Positions 53,427 to 64,000 of a stretch of DNA of 64,000 bases are shown here, one piece after another. The translations under genes were made by a program, and so were the position numbers. The DNA is from Mycobacterium branderi. Its GTDB lineage: Bacteria > Actinomycetota > Actinomycetes > Mycobacteriales > Mycobacteriaceae. The stretch is taken from contig NZ_AP022606.1 in the NCBI RefSeq assembly GCF_010728725.1, positions 2,790,001 through 2,854,000 of the forward strand. Direction: 5' to 3'. Every line of letters starts with the position of its first letter. Position 1 is the stretch's first letter. The notes under the pieces were generated by a model. That model saw nothing but the letters and a program-made list of their open reading frames with translations. It did not search any database and was not told the DNA's origin.

Positions 53427-54390
53427 CGCGACGGCTCCGGTGTCAACACGTCGCGCTCGAGGTCGTCGACGCTCTCCCAGGTTCCGGCTTCGGCGAAGGC
53501 CACCGCGTCGGCCACTTCACGGTCGGCGGCCTGCTCGATCGCCGCGACGTCAGCGTCGTCGAGGGTGCCGTCGCTCAGGCACTGGTCGGTGAACGCGGGG
53601 ATCGGGTCGCGCTGGCGCCACTGCGCGACTTCGGCTTTGTCCCGGTACAGCTCGGGATCGAACATCGAATGGGCCCGGAACCGGTAGGTGCGGAATTCGA
53701 TGAAGAACGGCCCGCCGGTGCCGCGGATGTGATCGACGCCCTGCCGGGTGGCGTCGCGGCAGGCCAGCACGTCCATCCCGTCGACCGCGATGCTGGCAAC
53801 GTTGTACGACGACGCCTTGACCGTGAGATCGGTCTGTGACTGAGCACGATGCAGCGCGGTGCCCATCGCGTAGAAGTTGTTCTCGCACAAGAACAATACC
53901 GGCAGTTTCCACAGCGCGGCCATGTTCAGCGACTCGTGGAACGCCCCCTCGGCGACCGCGCCGTCGCCGAAGTAGCAGGCGGTGACCCGGTTACGTCCCA
54001 GCATCGAGTCCGCCAGCGCCAGGCCCACCGCGAGCGGCAGCCCGCCGGCCACGATGGCGTTGCCGCCGTAGAACCGGGTGGCGGCGTCGAACAGGTGCAT
54101 CGACCCGCCCCGGCCTCGCGAACACCCTTCCTGCTTGCCGAACATCTCGGCCATGATCGAGTTCATGCCGATGCCGCGCAGCAGCGCATGCCCGTGCTCC
54201 CGGTAGGTGGCCACCACTGCGTCGTCGGGATCCAGCACGGAAAGCGATCCAGCGGCGACGGCTTCTTCTCCGACATACAGATGCAGGAATCCGCGTATCT
54301 TGGCTTTCCCGTACAGCTCTGCGCACTTTTCTTCCATGCGGCGCACCCGCACCATCGACGACAGCAGCGTTCGGGCCAGTTCGCGGTCGG

Positions 54391-54394
<4 letters not shown>
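53423..54394 (-). CDS. 2-oxoacid dehydrogenase E1 alpha subunit
   Basis: 323 residues with the thiamine diphosphate motif [20 protein letters not shown] and [20 protein letters not shown] near the N-terminus and [10 protein letters not shown] near residue 255 are E1-alpha hallmarks (acetoin/pyruvate type). It overlaps the acyl-CoA synthetase stop and the E1-beta start by 4 bp each. Confidence 0.92.
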
Positions 54395-56166
<1,772 letters not shown>

Positions 56167-56173
56167 GGTGGTC

Positions 56174-56413
56174 CTAGACGGCCTTCCCGTTGCCCCTTGC
56201 CGATGCGATGTTGGCCATCGCGCGGTCCAACAGTGCCGCGCAAAGTGTTCCGTCGTTGGCCACGTTGCTCAAACCTCTGTGCAGCAGGTAGGTGTGTAAA
56301 CGCCGGTCGATCGGCCAGTTGGCAAAGCGAGGCCCCGCATACTCGGAACCGAGAAACTCCCGTGCCAGTGCATCCAATTCGGCTTCAAGTGATTCGACGG
56401 CAGGTTGCGGCAT
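56174..56413 (-). CDS. Small protein leading the acyl-CoA ligase/dehydrogenase operon, unknown function
   Basis: 79 residues from the ATG at 56413 with AGAGGAAC upstream; a farther start at 56461 lacks a site. Mostly helical, containing [15 protein letters not shown] and [15 protein letters not shown]. No known domain recognised. It is 7 bp before the ligase gene, so it is the first gene of that operon. A poor DosR-like sequence (AGGACCTAGTGCCG at about 56466) lies before it. Confidence 0.65.
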   Translation of the reverse strand: MPQPAVESLEAELDALAREFLGSEYAGPRFANWPIDRRLHTYLLHRGLSNVANDGTLCAALLDRAMANIASARGNGKAV

Positions 56414-56510
56414 TATTGTTCCTCTCCGTGCGCTGACCCTTCGATAGTCGTTCTCGGCCATCGCGAGGACCTAGTGCCGAAAGTCATCAGGCCAACGGGT
56501 AGTCGTGCTC

Positions 56511-58790
56511 TCAAGTGGTGCGGCTTGGCAGCAGAACGAAGTAGTTCTCCTCTTCTTCGGCGAAGTGCAGTGTCAGCAGCGCATGCAGCCCGTAAAGGCA
56601 GGCCAGCAGGTCATCGATCTGGTCGTCCCCAATACGGCCCCGGGCTTGGGCGATCTGGACGTGCGAGTGCAACTTGCGGGCCAGCCGGTCGATTTCGCCG
56701 TGCATGCGGCTCATCGTCGCGGTGGCCTCGGGACTGCCCAGCGGTGCGGCCAGCGCGGGATAAAGGTTGCGGTCCTCAGCGTGCTCGTGCGGCAGCAGTG
56801 TCTGGTGGAGAAACTCGTCAGCACTGCACAGGGCGGTTAGCGCCGCGCGGCGTTCCCCGCTGCCCAGTAGCTGGGCGGCATCGCGGAACATCGCGAGGCT
56901 TTCCCGCATCCGGTCATGCTCGGTGGAAAACCTGCGGATCAGCTCCTCGGCCTCCGCTCCCAGCGCCGGTGGGGCATCGGCGCCGCGCAGCGCACGCAGA
57001 GCATTGAGAATCACCGCGACGTCGATGGCCTCTTGTAGGAGGGCTCCGATGGCAGGCGCAAGCACGCCGGCCGCCGCGAATCCCATCGCGAGTAGCGACA
57101 AACCCATCCCGACAACCGCGCTCTGCAGCGCGATCCCCCGCGAGCGGCGGGCGATCACCATCGCGTCGGCCAGCCGGTCGAGCCGGTCGGTAGTCAAGAC
57201 GATGTCGGCAGCTTCCGAGCTCGCCGTGGCGCCGTGCGCGCCCATTGCCACGCCGACCGTTGCCGCAGCCAGTGCCGGCGCGTCGTTCACCCCGTCACCA
57301 ACCATCACAGTGACCGCCCGCTGCGCTTCGGCTTGGACGCCGGCCACCTTGTCGGCGGGAGTCTGGCGCGTCCGTACCTCATCGAGTCCCAGGACAGCCC
57401 CGATCTGTTCGGCGGGACCCGGCCGATCGCCGGTGAGCATGATGGCCCGGGTTATACCCGCCGCACGTAGCCGCCGGATCGTGCGCCACGCGTCCGGCCG
57501 CAGCGGGTCTGCCAGCAAGATCGCGCCTGCCAACCGGCCATCGACAAATACCCACGCCACCACAGCGCCCTCCGGGGCGGCGCGGGACAGCGCCGCCAGT
57601 GCCCATGGCGGCGGCTTCGCAGGCAGCTCATGGCCGCCGACGCTGACCTTGTGCCCGTCGACGGTCGCCGTGACGCCTCGACCCGCTTCCTCGACGGCGT
57701 CTACGGGCATACTCAGCGACAGCCCGCGGAGCGCCGCTTCGTCGACGATCGCACGAGCAAGCACATTCGGTGAGAACTGGTCGGCGGATGCGGCAAGCCG
57801 AAGCACCTCGGCGACCGTCCAACCGGGGGCCACCAGAATCTCGGTGCCACGCGGGCGGCCCCCTGTCACCGTTCCGGTCTTGTCCAGCACCAAAGTGGTG
57901 GCACGGCCCAGGTTTTCCAGGACTGCGCCGCCGCGCACCACGAGTCCGAGGCGCGACGCTCGCGACATCCCTGACACGATCGCCACTGGTGCGGCCAAGA
58001 TCAGCGGGCACGGTGTCGCGACGACGAGCACCGCGACCGCGCGGGTGGGCACCCCGCTGAGCAGCCACGCTGCGCCGGCCACCAGCAGCGTCGCCGGCAC
58101 GAACCACGCGGCGACGCGATCGGCAAGTCTGACCACGGGTGCGCTTTCCGCGGCGGCCTGCTGTGCCAGGCGCACGATGCCGGCATAGGTACTGTCCGCG
58201 GCGGCGGCCACTGCCTTGATCTCGATGACGGCGCCGGCGTTGATGGCGCCGCTGCAAACCCGCTGACCCGCATGGCGCCGCACTGGAACGGACTCGCCAG
58301 TGAGCGCGGACTCGTCGAAAACGGCTGAGTCAGAAACGATTTCCCCATCCACGGGAACCATTTCACCGGTGCCGACCACCAGCAGGTCACCAGCCACCAC
58401 GTCGTCGAGCGGCACGGAAGCGACGTCGTCGGCGTTGCGGCGCCACGCCTGCTGCGGGGCCCGTTCGAGCAGCGAATTCAGGTCTTTGGCCGCCCGGCGC
58501 TCCGCTCCGGCTTCCAGCGACCGGCCGGTGGCGAGCATGACACCGATCAGGGCACCAGCCAGGTATTCTCCGACCGCGAGCGCGCCGGCCAGTGAGAGCA
58601 CCGCGATGATATCCACACCCAGTCTTCCGCGGCGCAGCGCTGTGACCGCCCACCAGGTCGCGGGTATGATCGCAATGATTGTGCCTGCAGCCCAGCATGT
58701 TTCGGCAGTGGCGCGGGCCCCCAATAGCCAGGCTATGCAGCCGCTGGCGAGTGCCGCGAGCGTTACTGCCAGCGGAGTGCGAACCGTCAC
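56511..58790 (-). CDS. P1B-type metal-transporting ATPase with C-terminal hemerythrin domain
   Basis: 759 residues from the GTG at 58790, which overlaps the ppsA stop by 4 bp. Membrane helices, actuator TGES, the metal-site TPC motif (VVATPCPLILA), phosphorylation DKTGT, and hinge GDGVNDAP are all present. The last 160 residues are a hemerythrin-like domain with His and Glu ligands in STEHDRM, LLPHEHAEDRN, SRMHGEID and GLHALLTLHFAEEEE. TPC plus hemerythrin defines subgroup P1B-5, linked to Ni/Fe export. There is no N-terminal heavy-metal domain. The O2-binding tail could gate transport by oxygen or iron status. Confidence 0.92.
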   Translation of the reverse strand: MTVRTPLAVTLAALASGCIAWLLGARATAETCWAAGTIIAIIPATWWAVTALRRGRLGVDIIAVLSLAGALAVGEYLAGALIGVMLATGRSLEAGAERRAAKDLNSLLERAPQQAWRRNADDVASVPLDDVVAGDLLVVGTGEMVPVDGEIVSDSAVFDESALTGESVPVRRHAGQRVCSGAINAGAVIEIKAVAAAADSTYAGIVRLAQQAAAESAPVVRLADRVAAWFVPATLLVAGAAWLLSGVPTRAVAVLVVATPCPLILAAPVAIVSGMSRASRLGLVVRGGAVLENLGRATTLVLDKTGTVTGGRPRGTEILVAPGWTVAEVLRLAASADQFSPNVLARAIVDEAALRGLSLSMPVDAVEEAGRGVTATVDGHKVSVGGHELPAKPPPWALAALSRAAPEGAVVAWVFVDGRLAGAILLADPLRPDAWRTIRRLRAAGITRAIMLTGDRPGPAEQIGAVLGLDEVRTRQTPADKVAGVQAEAQRAVTVMVGDGVNDAPALAAATVGVAMGAHGATASSEAADIVLTTDRLDRLADAMVIARRSRGIALQSAVVGMGLSLLAMGFAAAGVLAPAIGALLQEAIDVAVILNALRALRGADAPPALGAEAEELIRRFSTEHDRMRESLAMFRDAAQLLGSGERRAALTALCSADEFLHQTLLPHEHAEDRNLYPALAAPLGSPEATATMSRMHGEIDRLARKLHSHVQIAQARGRIGDDQIDDLLACLYGLHALLTLHFAEEEENYFVLLPSRTT

Positions 58791-61066
58791 CGGGTGTCGC
58801 CTCGTGCCGACTCCAGTAGCAGGCGCTGCTCGGCGGCGGCCACTGTGCGCCGGGCCGCAGCCGCGGCGTCCGGGTTCACCGAAACCGATGTGATGCCCAT
58901 CCGGACCAGGTGTTCGGCGAACATCGGGTTGGTGGACGGCGCCTGCCCGCACAGCGAGGACGAAATGCCGAACCTTCTTGCCGTGCCGATGATCTGGCCG
59001 ATCGCGTCGAGTACCGCTGGGTCGGATTCGTCGAACAGCTCGGCGCAGACGTCCGAGTCCCGGTCGACGCCCAGCATCAGCTGGGTCAGATCGTTGCTGC
59101 CGATCGATACCCCGTCGACACCCATCCCGATGTAGCTGGGCAGCCAATGCATCACCGACGGCACTTCGGCCATCACCCAGCGATGCAGACCGCGCTGGCG
59201 GCCGAGCGGGCTGGCGTCGACCAGCGACAAGCACTCCTCGAGCTCCCAACGGGTCCGCACGAACGGAATCATCAAATGCAGGTTGGGGTTTTGCTCACGA
59301 ACTCGGGCGATCGCCTCAAGCTCGAGCGCAAACAGGTCCGGTTCTTTGACGTAGCGATAGCAGCCGCGATAGCCGATCATCGGGTTGTGCTCGACGGGTT
59401 CGTACTGCTCACCGCCGAGCAGACCGCGGAATTCGTTGCTGCGGAAGTCGGTCGTGCGATACACGACTGGTCGGGGTTTGAATGCAGCAGCAATGCGGCC
59501 TACGGAGCCCACCAGCGCGTCAACCAAGCCGGCTTGCTCACCACGCGCAATGAGGTCCCGCGGGTGACGCCCGGAAAGTGCTTGGGTGAGCATGAATTCG
59601 GCGCGCAACAGCCCCACGCCGTCCACGTCGTGTGCGGCGACCGTCTCCGCCGTGTCTGGCATCGCCAGATTGACGTAGATCTTGGTAGCGGTGACAGGTC
59701 CAGCGGCGACGGGCGAGGTGACGGCCCGGTCGATAACCGCGACTCGCGGTGTGGCGGCGCGTCCGCTGGTGACCTCTCCGCGGGTGCCGTCGACAGTGAC
59801 CATCGTCCCGTCGCGTAGCTCGGTAGTGGCGCGTCGCGCACCGACCACGCACGGCACGCCGAGTTCGCGTGCCACGATCGCGGCGTGACAGGTCATGCCG
59901 CCGGTTTCGGTAACCAGCGCAGCAGCCCGCCGGATGGTGGGCAGCCAGTCGGGATTGGTCATCGGGGCGACCAGCACCTCGCCGTCGACCAGCCGAGTGC
60001 CCTCTTCGGGCCGCGTGAGCACCCGCACCTGCCCCGACGCTGTCCCCGGCGCGGCCGGAAGGCCACGTACCAGAACGGTGCCCTGCCCGGAATCGCCGCG
60101 GCCAGCACCGCCCAGGACCGTGATCGGCCTGGCTTGCACCAGCCAGGTTTTGCCCGACGAAATCGCCCATTCGACGTCTTGCGGGCAACCGTTGTGCCGC
60201 TCGGCGGCGATCGCCAACTCAGCGATCTCGCGTAGCGATCCGTCGTCGAGAACGCGCGAGTTGGCTTGTGCTGCATCGAGTTCCACGACAGTGTCGGTGC
60301 CGTCCGGACCAGGCACGATCTTGAATGCCTGATATCCGACCTGGGAGTCGACGACCCCTACCGTCTGCTTGTCGACGACATAGGTGTCGGGTTGCACCTT
60401 GCCGGACACCACCACTTCGCCCTGTCCGAACGCAGCTTCGATGACGACGTGATCGGCTCCGGTGCTGGGGTCCTTGGTGAATGCGACACCGGCTTGCTCG
60501 GGTGCGACCATTTGTTGGACCACCACTGCCATCGCCGGATCAGCGGTGAACCCGCGGCTGGCCCGGTAGGTGAGCACGCGCGGCGTGAACAGTGACGCCC
60601 AGCAGCTCTGGACCGCATCGATGAGCGCGTCGGTGCCGGCCACGTTTGTGATTGTCTTGTTCATCCCGGCGAAAGAGGCATCGCGGCCGTCTTCTCCGGT
60701 GGCTGAGGACCGCACCGCAACCACGACATCGGTGCCGAGCCGCCGGTATGCGGTGACTACTTGATCGCGAACGACGTCGTCGACGCCCGCTTTGGCCACC
60801 AGCGCACGCATGCGATGACAGAGCTCGTCCAGGCGAGCAGCGTCCCCGACGCATGCCAACGCCTCGCTGTGCAACGCGGCAAGGTCTGTGTCGACGCCGC
60901 CCGCCACCATCGAATCCAAATAGCCTGTCCGCATCAGTACGAAGCCGCCCGGAACCGGTAGGCCTGCAGCCACCAGCTCGCCCAGGTTGGCGCCTTTGCC
61001 ACCCGCGTCGTCGGCGTCGCCGATGCGCAGCGAGGCGATATCACGTACATAGGTGTGAGTTCCCAT
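58787..61066 (-). CDS. ppsA: Phosphoenolpyruvate synthase
   Basis: 759 residues in the order ATP-grasp (GGKGANLGEL, VAVRSSATGEDG, NKTITNV), swivelling His domain (TETGGMTCHAAIVAREL), and PEP-binding TIM barrel (RTTDFRSNEFRGLLGGE, SIGSNDLTQL, CGQAPSTNP). It makes PEP from pyruvate and ATP, a gluconeogenic step. ATG at 61066 with CTCCT complement (AGGAG) 7 bp upstream. The ATPase gene overlaps its end, so both form one unit. An IS110 relic ends about 15 bp upstream of its start codon. Confidence 0.93.
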   Translation of the reverse strand: MGTHTYVRDIASLRIGDADDAGGKGANLGELVAAGLPVPGGFVLMRTGYLDSMVAGGVDTDLAALHSEALACVGDAARLDELCHRMRALVAKAGVDDVVRDQVVTAYRRLGTDVVVAVRSSATGEDGRDASFAGMNKTITNVAGTDALIDAVQSCWASLFTPRVLTYRASRGFTADPAMAVVVQQMVAPEQAGVAFTKDPSTGADHVVIEAAFGQGEVVVSGKVQPDTYVVDKQTVGVVDSQVGYQAFKIVPGPDGTDTVVELDAAQANSRVLDDGSLREIAELAIAAERHNGCPQDVEWAISSGKTWLVQARPITVLGGAGRGDSGQGTVLVRGLPAAPGTASGQVRVLTRPEEGTRLVDGEVLVAPMTNPDWLPTIRRAAALVTETGGMTCHAAIVARELGVPCVVGARRATTELRDGTMVTVDGTRGEVTSGRAATPRVAVIDRAVTSPVAAGPVTATKIYVNLAMPDTAETVAAHDVDGVGLLRAEFMLTQALSGRHPRDLIARGEQAGLVDALVGSVGRIAAAFKPRPVVYRTTDFRSNEFRGLLGGEQYEPVEHNPMIGYRGCYRYVKEPDLFALELEAIARVREQNPNLHLMIPFVRTRWELEECLSLVDASPLGRQRGLHRWVMAEVPSVMHWLPSYIGMGVDGVSIGSNDLTQLMLGVDRDSDVCAELFDESDPAVLDAIGQIIGTARRFGISSSLCGQAPSTNPMFAEHLVRMGITSVSVNPDAAAAARRTVAAAEQRLLLESARGDTR

Positions 61067-61077
61067 GAGTTTCTCCT

Positions 61078-62350
61078 ATGTCAAGCCGCTGCGGGTTGGC
61101 AAGGCTGGGTTCGGTTTTGGTGGTCGGTGTTTAGGTGGCCGAAGACGACGCGGGCCAGGCGGCGTTTGAGGCAGCGCAGGGCTTCGGTTTTGGAGTCGCC
61201 GGCGGCGATGCGGTGCCGGTAGTAGGCCTGTCCGACGCCTGGAAGGCGGATCTGGGTGACGGCGATGCGGTGCAGGGCGGCGTTGAGTTGGCGGTTGCCC
61301 GAGCGGGTCATGCGCACCCGGCCGGCGGTATTGCCCGACCACACCGGGACGGGCGCCACTCCGGCATGGCGGGCAAAGGCGGCCTCGCTTTTGAACCGGG
61401 TTACCCCGGCGGCCTCGCCGACCAGTTTGGCAGCGGTCAACTCCCCACAGCCCGGAAGGGAAAGCAGCGCTGGGGCGACGGCGCGGACACGCTCACCGAT
61501 TCGTTTGGCCAACGCGTTGATGGTTTCGGTGAGCCGGGTGATGTCGGCAAGCTCATCGCGGGCGAGCTCGGCGACCAGTCCGGGCACGCTGGCCAGCCAG
61601 TCGCCCAGGATTCGGCGATGCTTAGGCAGGTCCAGCGAACGGGCCTTCGGGGCGTGTTCGGGATCGAGTTCATGCACCCGCCACAGCAACCGGTTGATCG
61701 TCGCGGTGCGTTGGGCCACAAGGACTTCGCGGCGATCCACCAATAACTTCAACTCCCGTGAGACCTCGTCATGCGAAGCGACCGGCAGATCCGGTTCGCG
61801 CAGAAACCCCCGCGCGACTGCTAACGCATCGATCGGGTCAGACTTGCCCCGCGTGCGCGCGCTAGGGTTTGGGCCATCAACTTCGGCGGCACCCGCACCA
61901 CCTGTTGACCGGCGGTCAGCAGATCACGTTCCAGCCGCGCCGATAGGTGCCGGCAATCCTCGATCGCCCACACCACATCGGTGCCGAAGCGTTCCCGAGC
62001 CCACATCACCGCCTCGGCGTGCCCAGCCGTGGTGGCTTTGACGACCTTCTCGCCGAGCTTGCGGCCCACCTCGTCGACGGCGACGAACGTGTGGGTGCGC
62101 TTGTGCACATCGGCTCCAACAACAACCATGGAGGTTGCCTCCTTCACTGTGAGGTGACGGTTGGGCCGGTCGGCGGACAAACCTCAGTGGGGGCGATGCC
62201 ACGCTCCTATCAAGTCACGCCGGCCGGTCCTTCACACCTGATGCCGACAAAACGCATGCACGCCAACCCGAAGGCGGCACCGACGCTACGAGCCAGACAC
62301 CAGGTGATCAGGATCCAACCACCGCAACAAGCGGCGACCTCACCCTGACA
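61078..62350 (-). mobile_element. IS110-family insertion sequence, decayed
   Basis: About 1.27 kb between the ppsA ribosome site and roughly 62350; exact ends are not defined because IS110 elements usually lack terminal inverted repeats and target duplications. It holds one transposase gene split by a frameshift and about 220 bp of leader (62130-62350) with no other gene. Confidence 0.78.
61081..62129 (-). pseudogene. IS110-family transposase, frameshifted
   Basis: The DEDD-type N-terminal domain starts VVVGADVHKRTHTFVAVDE at the ATG 62129 and has AIEDC as the second acidic site; it ends ARARGASLTRSMR at 61821. Continuing in another frame gives TRGKSDPIDALAVARGF, the expected continuation, then the C-terminal transposase_20 domain (ALLSLPGCGELTAAKLVGE, FARHAGVAPVPV). 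The break falls in GCGCGCGC; removal of one GC pair restores a ~350-residue protein. Probably inactive. Confidence 0.82.
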
Positions 62351-62410
62351 CTGATTGTGACGCTAGTGACGCTCCGCGCTCGAGGTAGCGGCCAGTGGAC
62401 ACCATCGCGT

Positions 62411-62427
62411 GTGACCAAAGTCCTTTG
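62411..62427. promoter_or_regulatory. DosR-box-like site beyond the IS element
   Basis: GTGACCAAAGTCCT (62411-62424), two mismatches from a DosR core. With the IS removed it would lie about 70 bp before ppsA, a normal distance. It sits just past the 3' end of the kinase gene at 62439. Confidence 0.5.
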
Positions 62428-62438
62428 TGGTGGCCTGT

Positions 62439-63944
62439 TTACCGCGTGCGCTGCCCGGCGAAATGCCATAGCTCCTCGGCAGTGCGAACTGCTTCCGCCG
62501 GGGGCCGGCTGGTGTCGACGGTGTGCGCCTCCGGCCATTGCCGAGCATTGTCGGCCAACGCGCAGGCGATTTCCGGAGTTGCGTCGGAAATATTGCCGGC
62601 CTTCCGTGCCTCGACTCGTCGTGCGGCGGTATGCACCGCTGTGTCGCACCGCAATTCGAGGATGGCAGCATGTGTTTGGGCGGCAAGCTCTCGCGCCTGC
62701 TGGCGGCGGCGGGGATCTCGCCAGGTGCCATCGAGGATCACCGATCGGCCGTTGGCCAGAAGGAGGTGGGCTCGGCGCAACACCTCCTCGTAGACGGCTC
62801 GGACATTCTCGTCGGCGTACAGCCGGGCGTTGAGCACGCCTGCCTCTCCACGGATAGCACCCGAACTTTGCATGTCTCGGCGCACTTCGTCGGTGGAGAC
62901 CACATGGGCCCCGACTTGCCGCGCCAATCCCTGCGCCAGGGTGGTCTTGCCGGTGCCGGGCCCACCACCGACCACAACCATGCGCACCCTGCCCGCCTGC
63001 AGGTGCTGCTGCGCGATATCCATGTGACGCAAGGCATCCGCGGTGGCATCAAGATGCCCCTGGGCGAACCGCACGCAATCGACTTTGGCCCGCACCAGTG
63101 CCCGGTATGCAATGTAGAAATCCTTCAGCGACTGCGGTGCTGGGTCCGCGGCCAGCCGGCTGTAGTGGTCCAGGAAGAATTCGGCGAGATCCTTGTGGCC
63201 CAAAAATTCCAAATCCATGGCCAGAAACGCGGCGTCGTCGAGCATGTCGACGTATCGAAGGTGATCGTCGAATTCCAGGCAGTCCAATATCTCCGGGCCG
63301 TCGGGCAAGCAGAAGATGTCGTCGGCGAGCAAGTCGCCGTGTCCGTCGACGATCCGCCGCTCTGAGATGCGCTCGGCCAGCAGCATCCCGCGACCGGCGA
63401 GGAATTGCGAGGCCAGGTGATCTACCGCGTCGAGACGCTGCCGGTCCAAGATCGTGTCGGCGAATCGCTGCAACTCTGTAATGTTGGTCGTCCAGCGCGT
63501 TTTGACGGCATCGACGGTCCCGTGCGACGCGATGGATCGACCACGCCGGGCGGTTTTGTGGAAACGGGCCAGCACCTCGGCAATCGCGATCAGCGCGTCG
63601 GTGACCGGTTGGCCGCCTCGCACCATGGTTGCCAACCGGGACGAGTCGGGGTGGCGCCGCATGACAACCACTGGCTCGGCTGCGACGTTGCAGGGCATGT
63701 TCAGGTGGGCGACACCCAAGTAGCTGGCCGGGGCCAGCCTCCGGTTTAGTTCTACCTCACGCTGGCAGACCTCCTCACGCCGTTCCGGCGTGCTGAAATC
63801 GAGGAAGTCGGTGCGTACCGGTTTCTTGCATTTGAAGGCCAGGTCGCCGACTAGCACCACAAGCCCGGTGTGGGTTTCGCGCACAGTCGCATACGGCTCG
63901 GCCGGTGTTAGCGGCGGTTGACCTCGTCCGTCGGTGTGACCCAT
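62439..63944 (-). CDS. Bifunctional aminoglycoside-phosphotransferase-like / P-loop kinase (Rv2004c type)
   Basis: About 501 residues from the ATG at 63944 (an in-frame start 15 codons upstream is possible). N-terminal APH/choline-kinase-like domain with VDGHGDLLADDIFC (catalytic loop) and EILDCLEFDDHLR; C-terminal P-loop kinase with VVGGGPGTGKTTLA near residue 350 and STDEVRRDM. Rv2004c of the same build is a DosR-regulon gene beside Usp genes in M. tuberculosis. The substrate is unknown. 3' end flanked by the DosR-like box at 62411. Confidence 0.88.
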   Translation of the reverse strand: MGHTDGRGQPPLTPAEPYATVRETHTGLVVLVGDLAFKCKKPVRTDFLDFSTPERREEVCQREVELNRRLAPASYLGVAHLNMPCNVAAEPVVVMRRHPDSSRLATMVRGGQPVTDALIAIAEVLARFHKTARRGRSIASHGTVDAVKTRWTTNITELQRFADTILDRQRLDAVDHLASQFLAGRGMLLAERISERRIVDGHGDLLADDIFCLPDGPEILDCLEFDDHLRYVDMLDDAAFLAMDLEFLGHKDLAEFFLDHYSRLAADPAPQSLKDFYIAYRALVRAKVDCVRFAQGHLDATADALRHMDIAQQHLQAGRVRMVVVGGGPGTGKTTLAQGLARQVGAHVVSTDEVRRDMQSSGAIRGEAGVLNARLYADENVRAVYEEVLRRAHLLLANGRSVILDGTWRDPRRRQQARELAAQTHAAILELRCDTAVHTAARRVEARKAGNISDATPEIACALADNARQWPEAHTVDTSRPPAEAVRTAEELWHFAGQRTR

Positions 63945-64000
63945 GAGCACAGTGTGCTTCGTAAGCGGGCCTGAGCGAAGCGGTCGCAAGACCCCGTCAG

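Noticed and set aside
52524-53687. 387-codon plus-strand frame opposite the E1 genes
   Set aside because: Shadow of high-GC coding sequence; E1-alpha and E1-beta motifs are on the minus strand.
56464-56482. Possible DosR box before the 79-residue gene
   Set aside because: AGGACCTAGTGCCG lacks a matching right half-site; too weak to list as a site.
56767-58188. 473-codon plus-strand frame opposite the P1B ATPase
   Set aside because: Ser/Ala/Arg-rich shadow frame with no domain signature.
63945-64000. Right window edge
   Set aside because: Too short to show a gene or a clear regulatory site.

Overview
This window is high-GC actinobacterial DNA that reads as a chromosomal segment of a non-tuberculous Mycobacterium. 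The evidence is a DUF222/13E12 HNH gene carrying a mycobacterial SOS box, a wax ester synthase/DGAT, FAAL-type lipid enzymology, pruC-pruA-pruB, vapBC and, above all, a full DosR (DevR) dormancy region. The species cannot be fixed from the sequence alone. No rRNA, tRNA or CRISPR array was seen.

Region 1 (1-25.5 kb) is an accessory and metabolic mosaic. It opens with a TetR gene translationally coupled to a cytochrome P450 fused in one frame to a Baeyer-Villiger-type flavin monooxygenase, which runs off the window. An HNH/13E12 gene under a perfect LexA box and an esterase follow. Next is a tight four-gene lipid operon: a FAAL-ACP-thioester reductase megaenzyme, a ferritin-like PF10118 protein, an EphD-like hydrolase/SDR fusion and a ferredoxin-reductase-like protein. 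After a 632-bp AT-rich gap come a lipid kinase, an SDR, a DMT permease, the proline catabolic locus (pruC divergent from pruA-pruB, with a duplicated 50-bp repeat at the pruA/pruB junction), an MFS porter, vapBC, and a TetR/hydrolase divergent pair with clear dyad operators.

Region 2 (25.5-49.3 kb) is the DosR island. It holds tgs1, a cupin, four universal stress proteins, two Acg/Rv3131-type nitroreductases, devR-devS, a quinol-type nitric oxide reductase operon (norB, a membrane zinc-ribbon protein, an SPFH protein), fdxA, a PPOX-fold protein, a second SPFH gene, a shortened ribosome-hibernation-factor gene, a hypD remnant and a group 3b [NiFe] hydrogenase operon with its maturation protease. 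At least ten DosR-box-like palindromes precede the transcription units. As sequenced, the hydrogenase large subunit is frameshifted in a seven-base homopolymer just before its C-terminal metal ligands.

Region 3 (49.3-64 kb) continues the hypoxia theme. A DevS-like kinase lacks the heme-ligand histidine and has a homopolymer frameshift at its extreme C-terminus. A fully overlapping operon encodes an acyl-CoA synthetase, E1-alpha/E1-beta/E2 of a 2-oxoacid dehydrogenase and a stand-alone acyl carrier protein. ppsA is coupled to a P1B-type ATPase with a hemerythrin tail. A decayed IS110-type element sits directly upstream of ppsA, apparently between it and a DosR-like box. An Rv2004c-like phosphotransferase/P-loop kinase closes the window. 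Together the genes suggest response to NO and low oxygen (DevSR), NO detoxification (NorB), disposal or recycling of reductant (hydrogenase, triacylglycerol synthesis), ribosome protection and re-routing of pyruvate/PEP.
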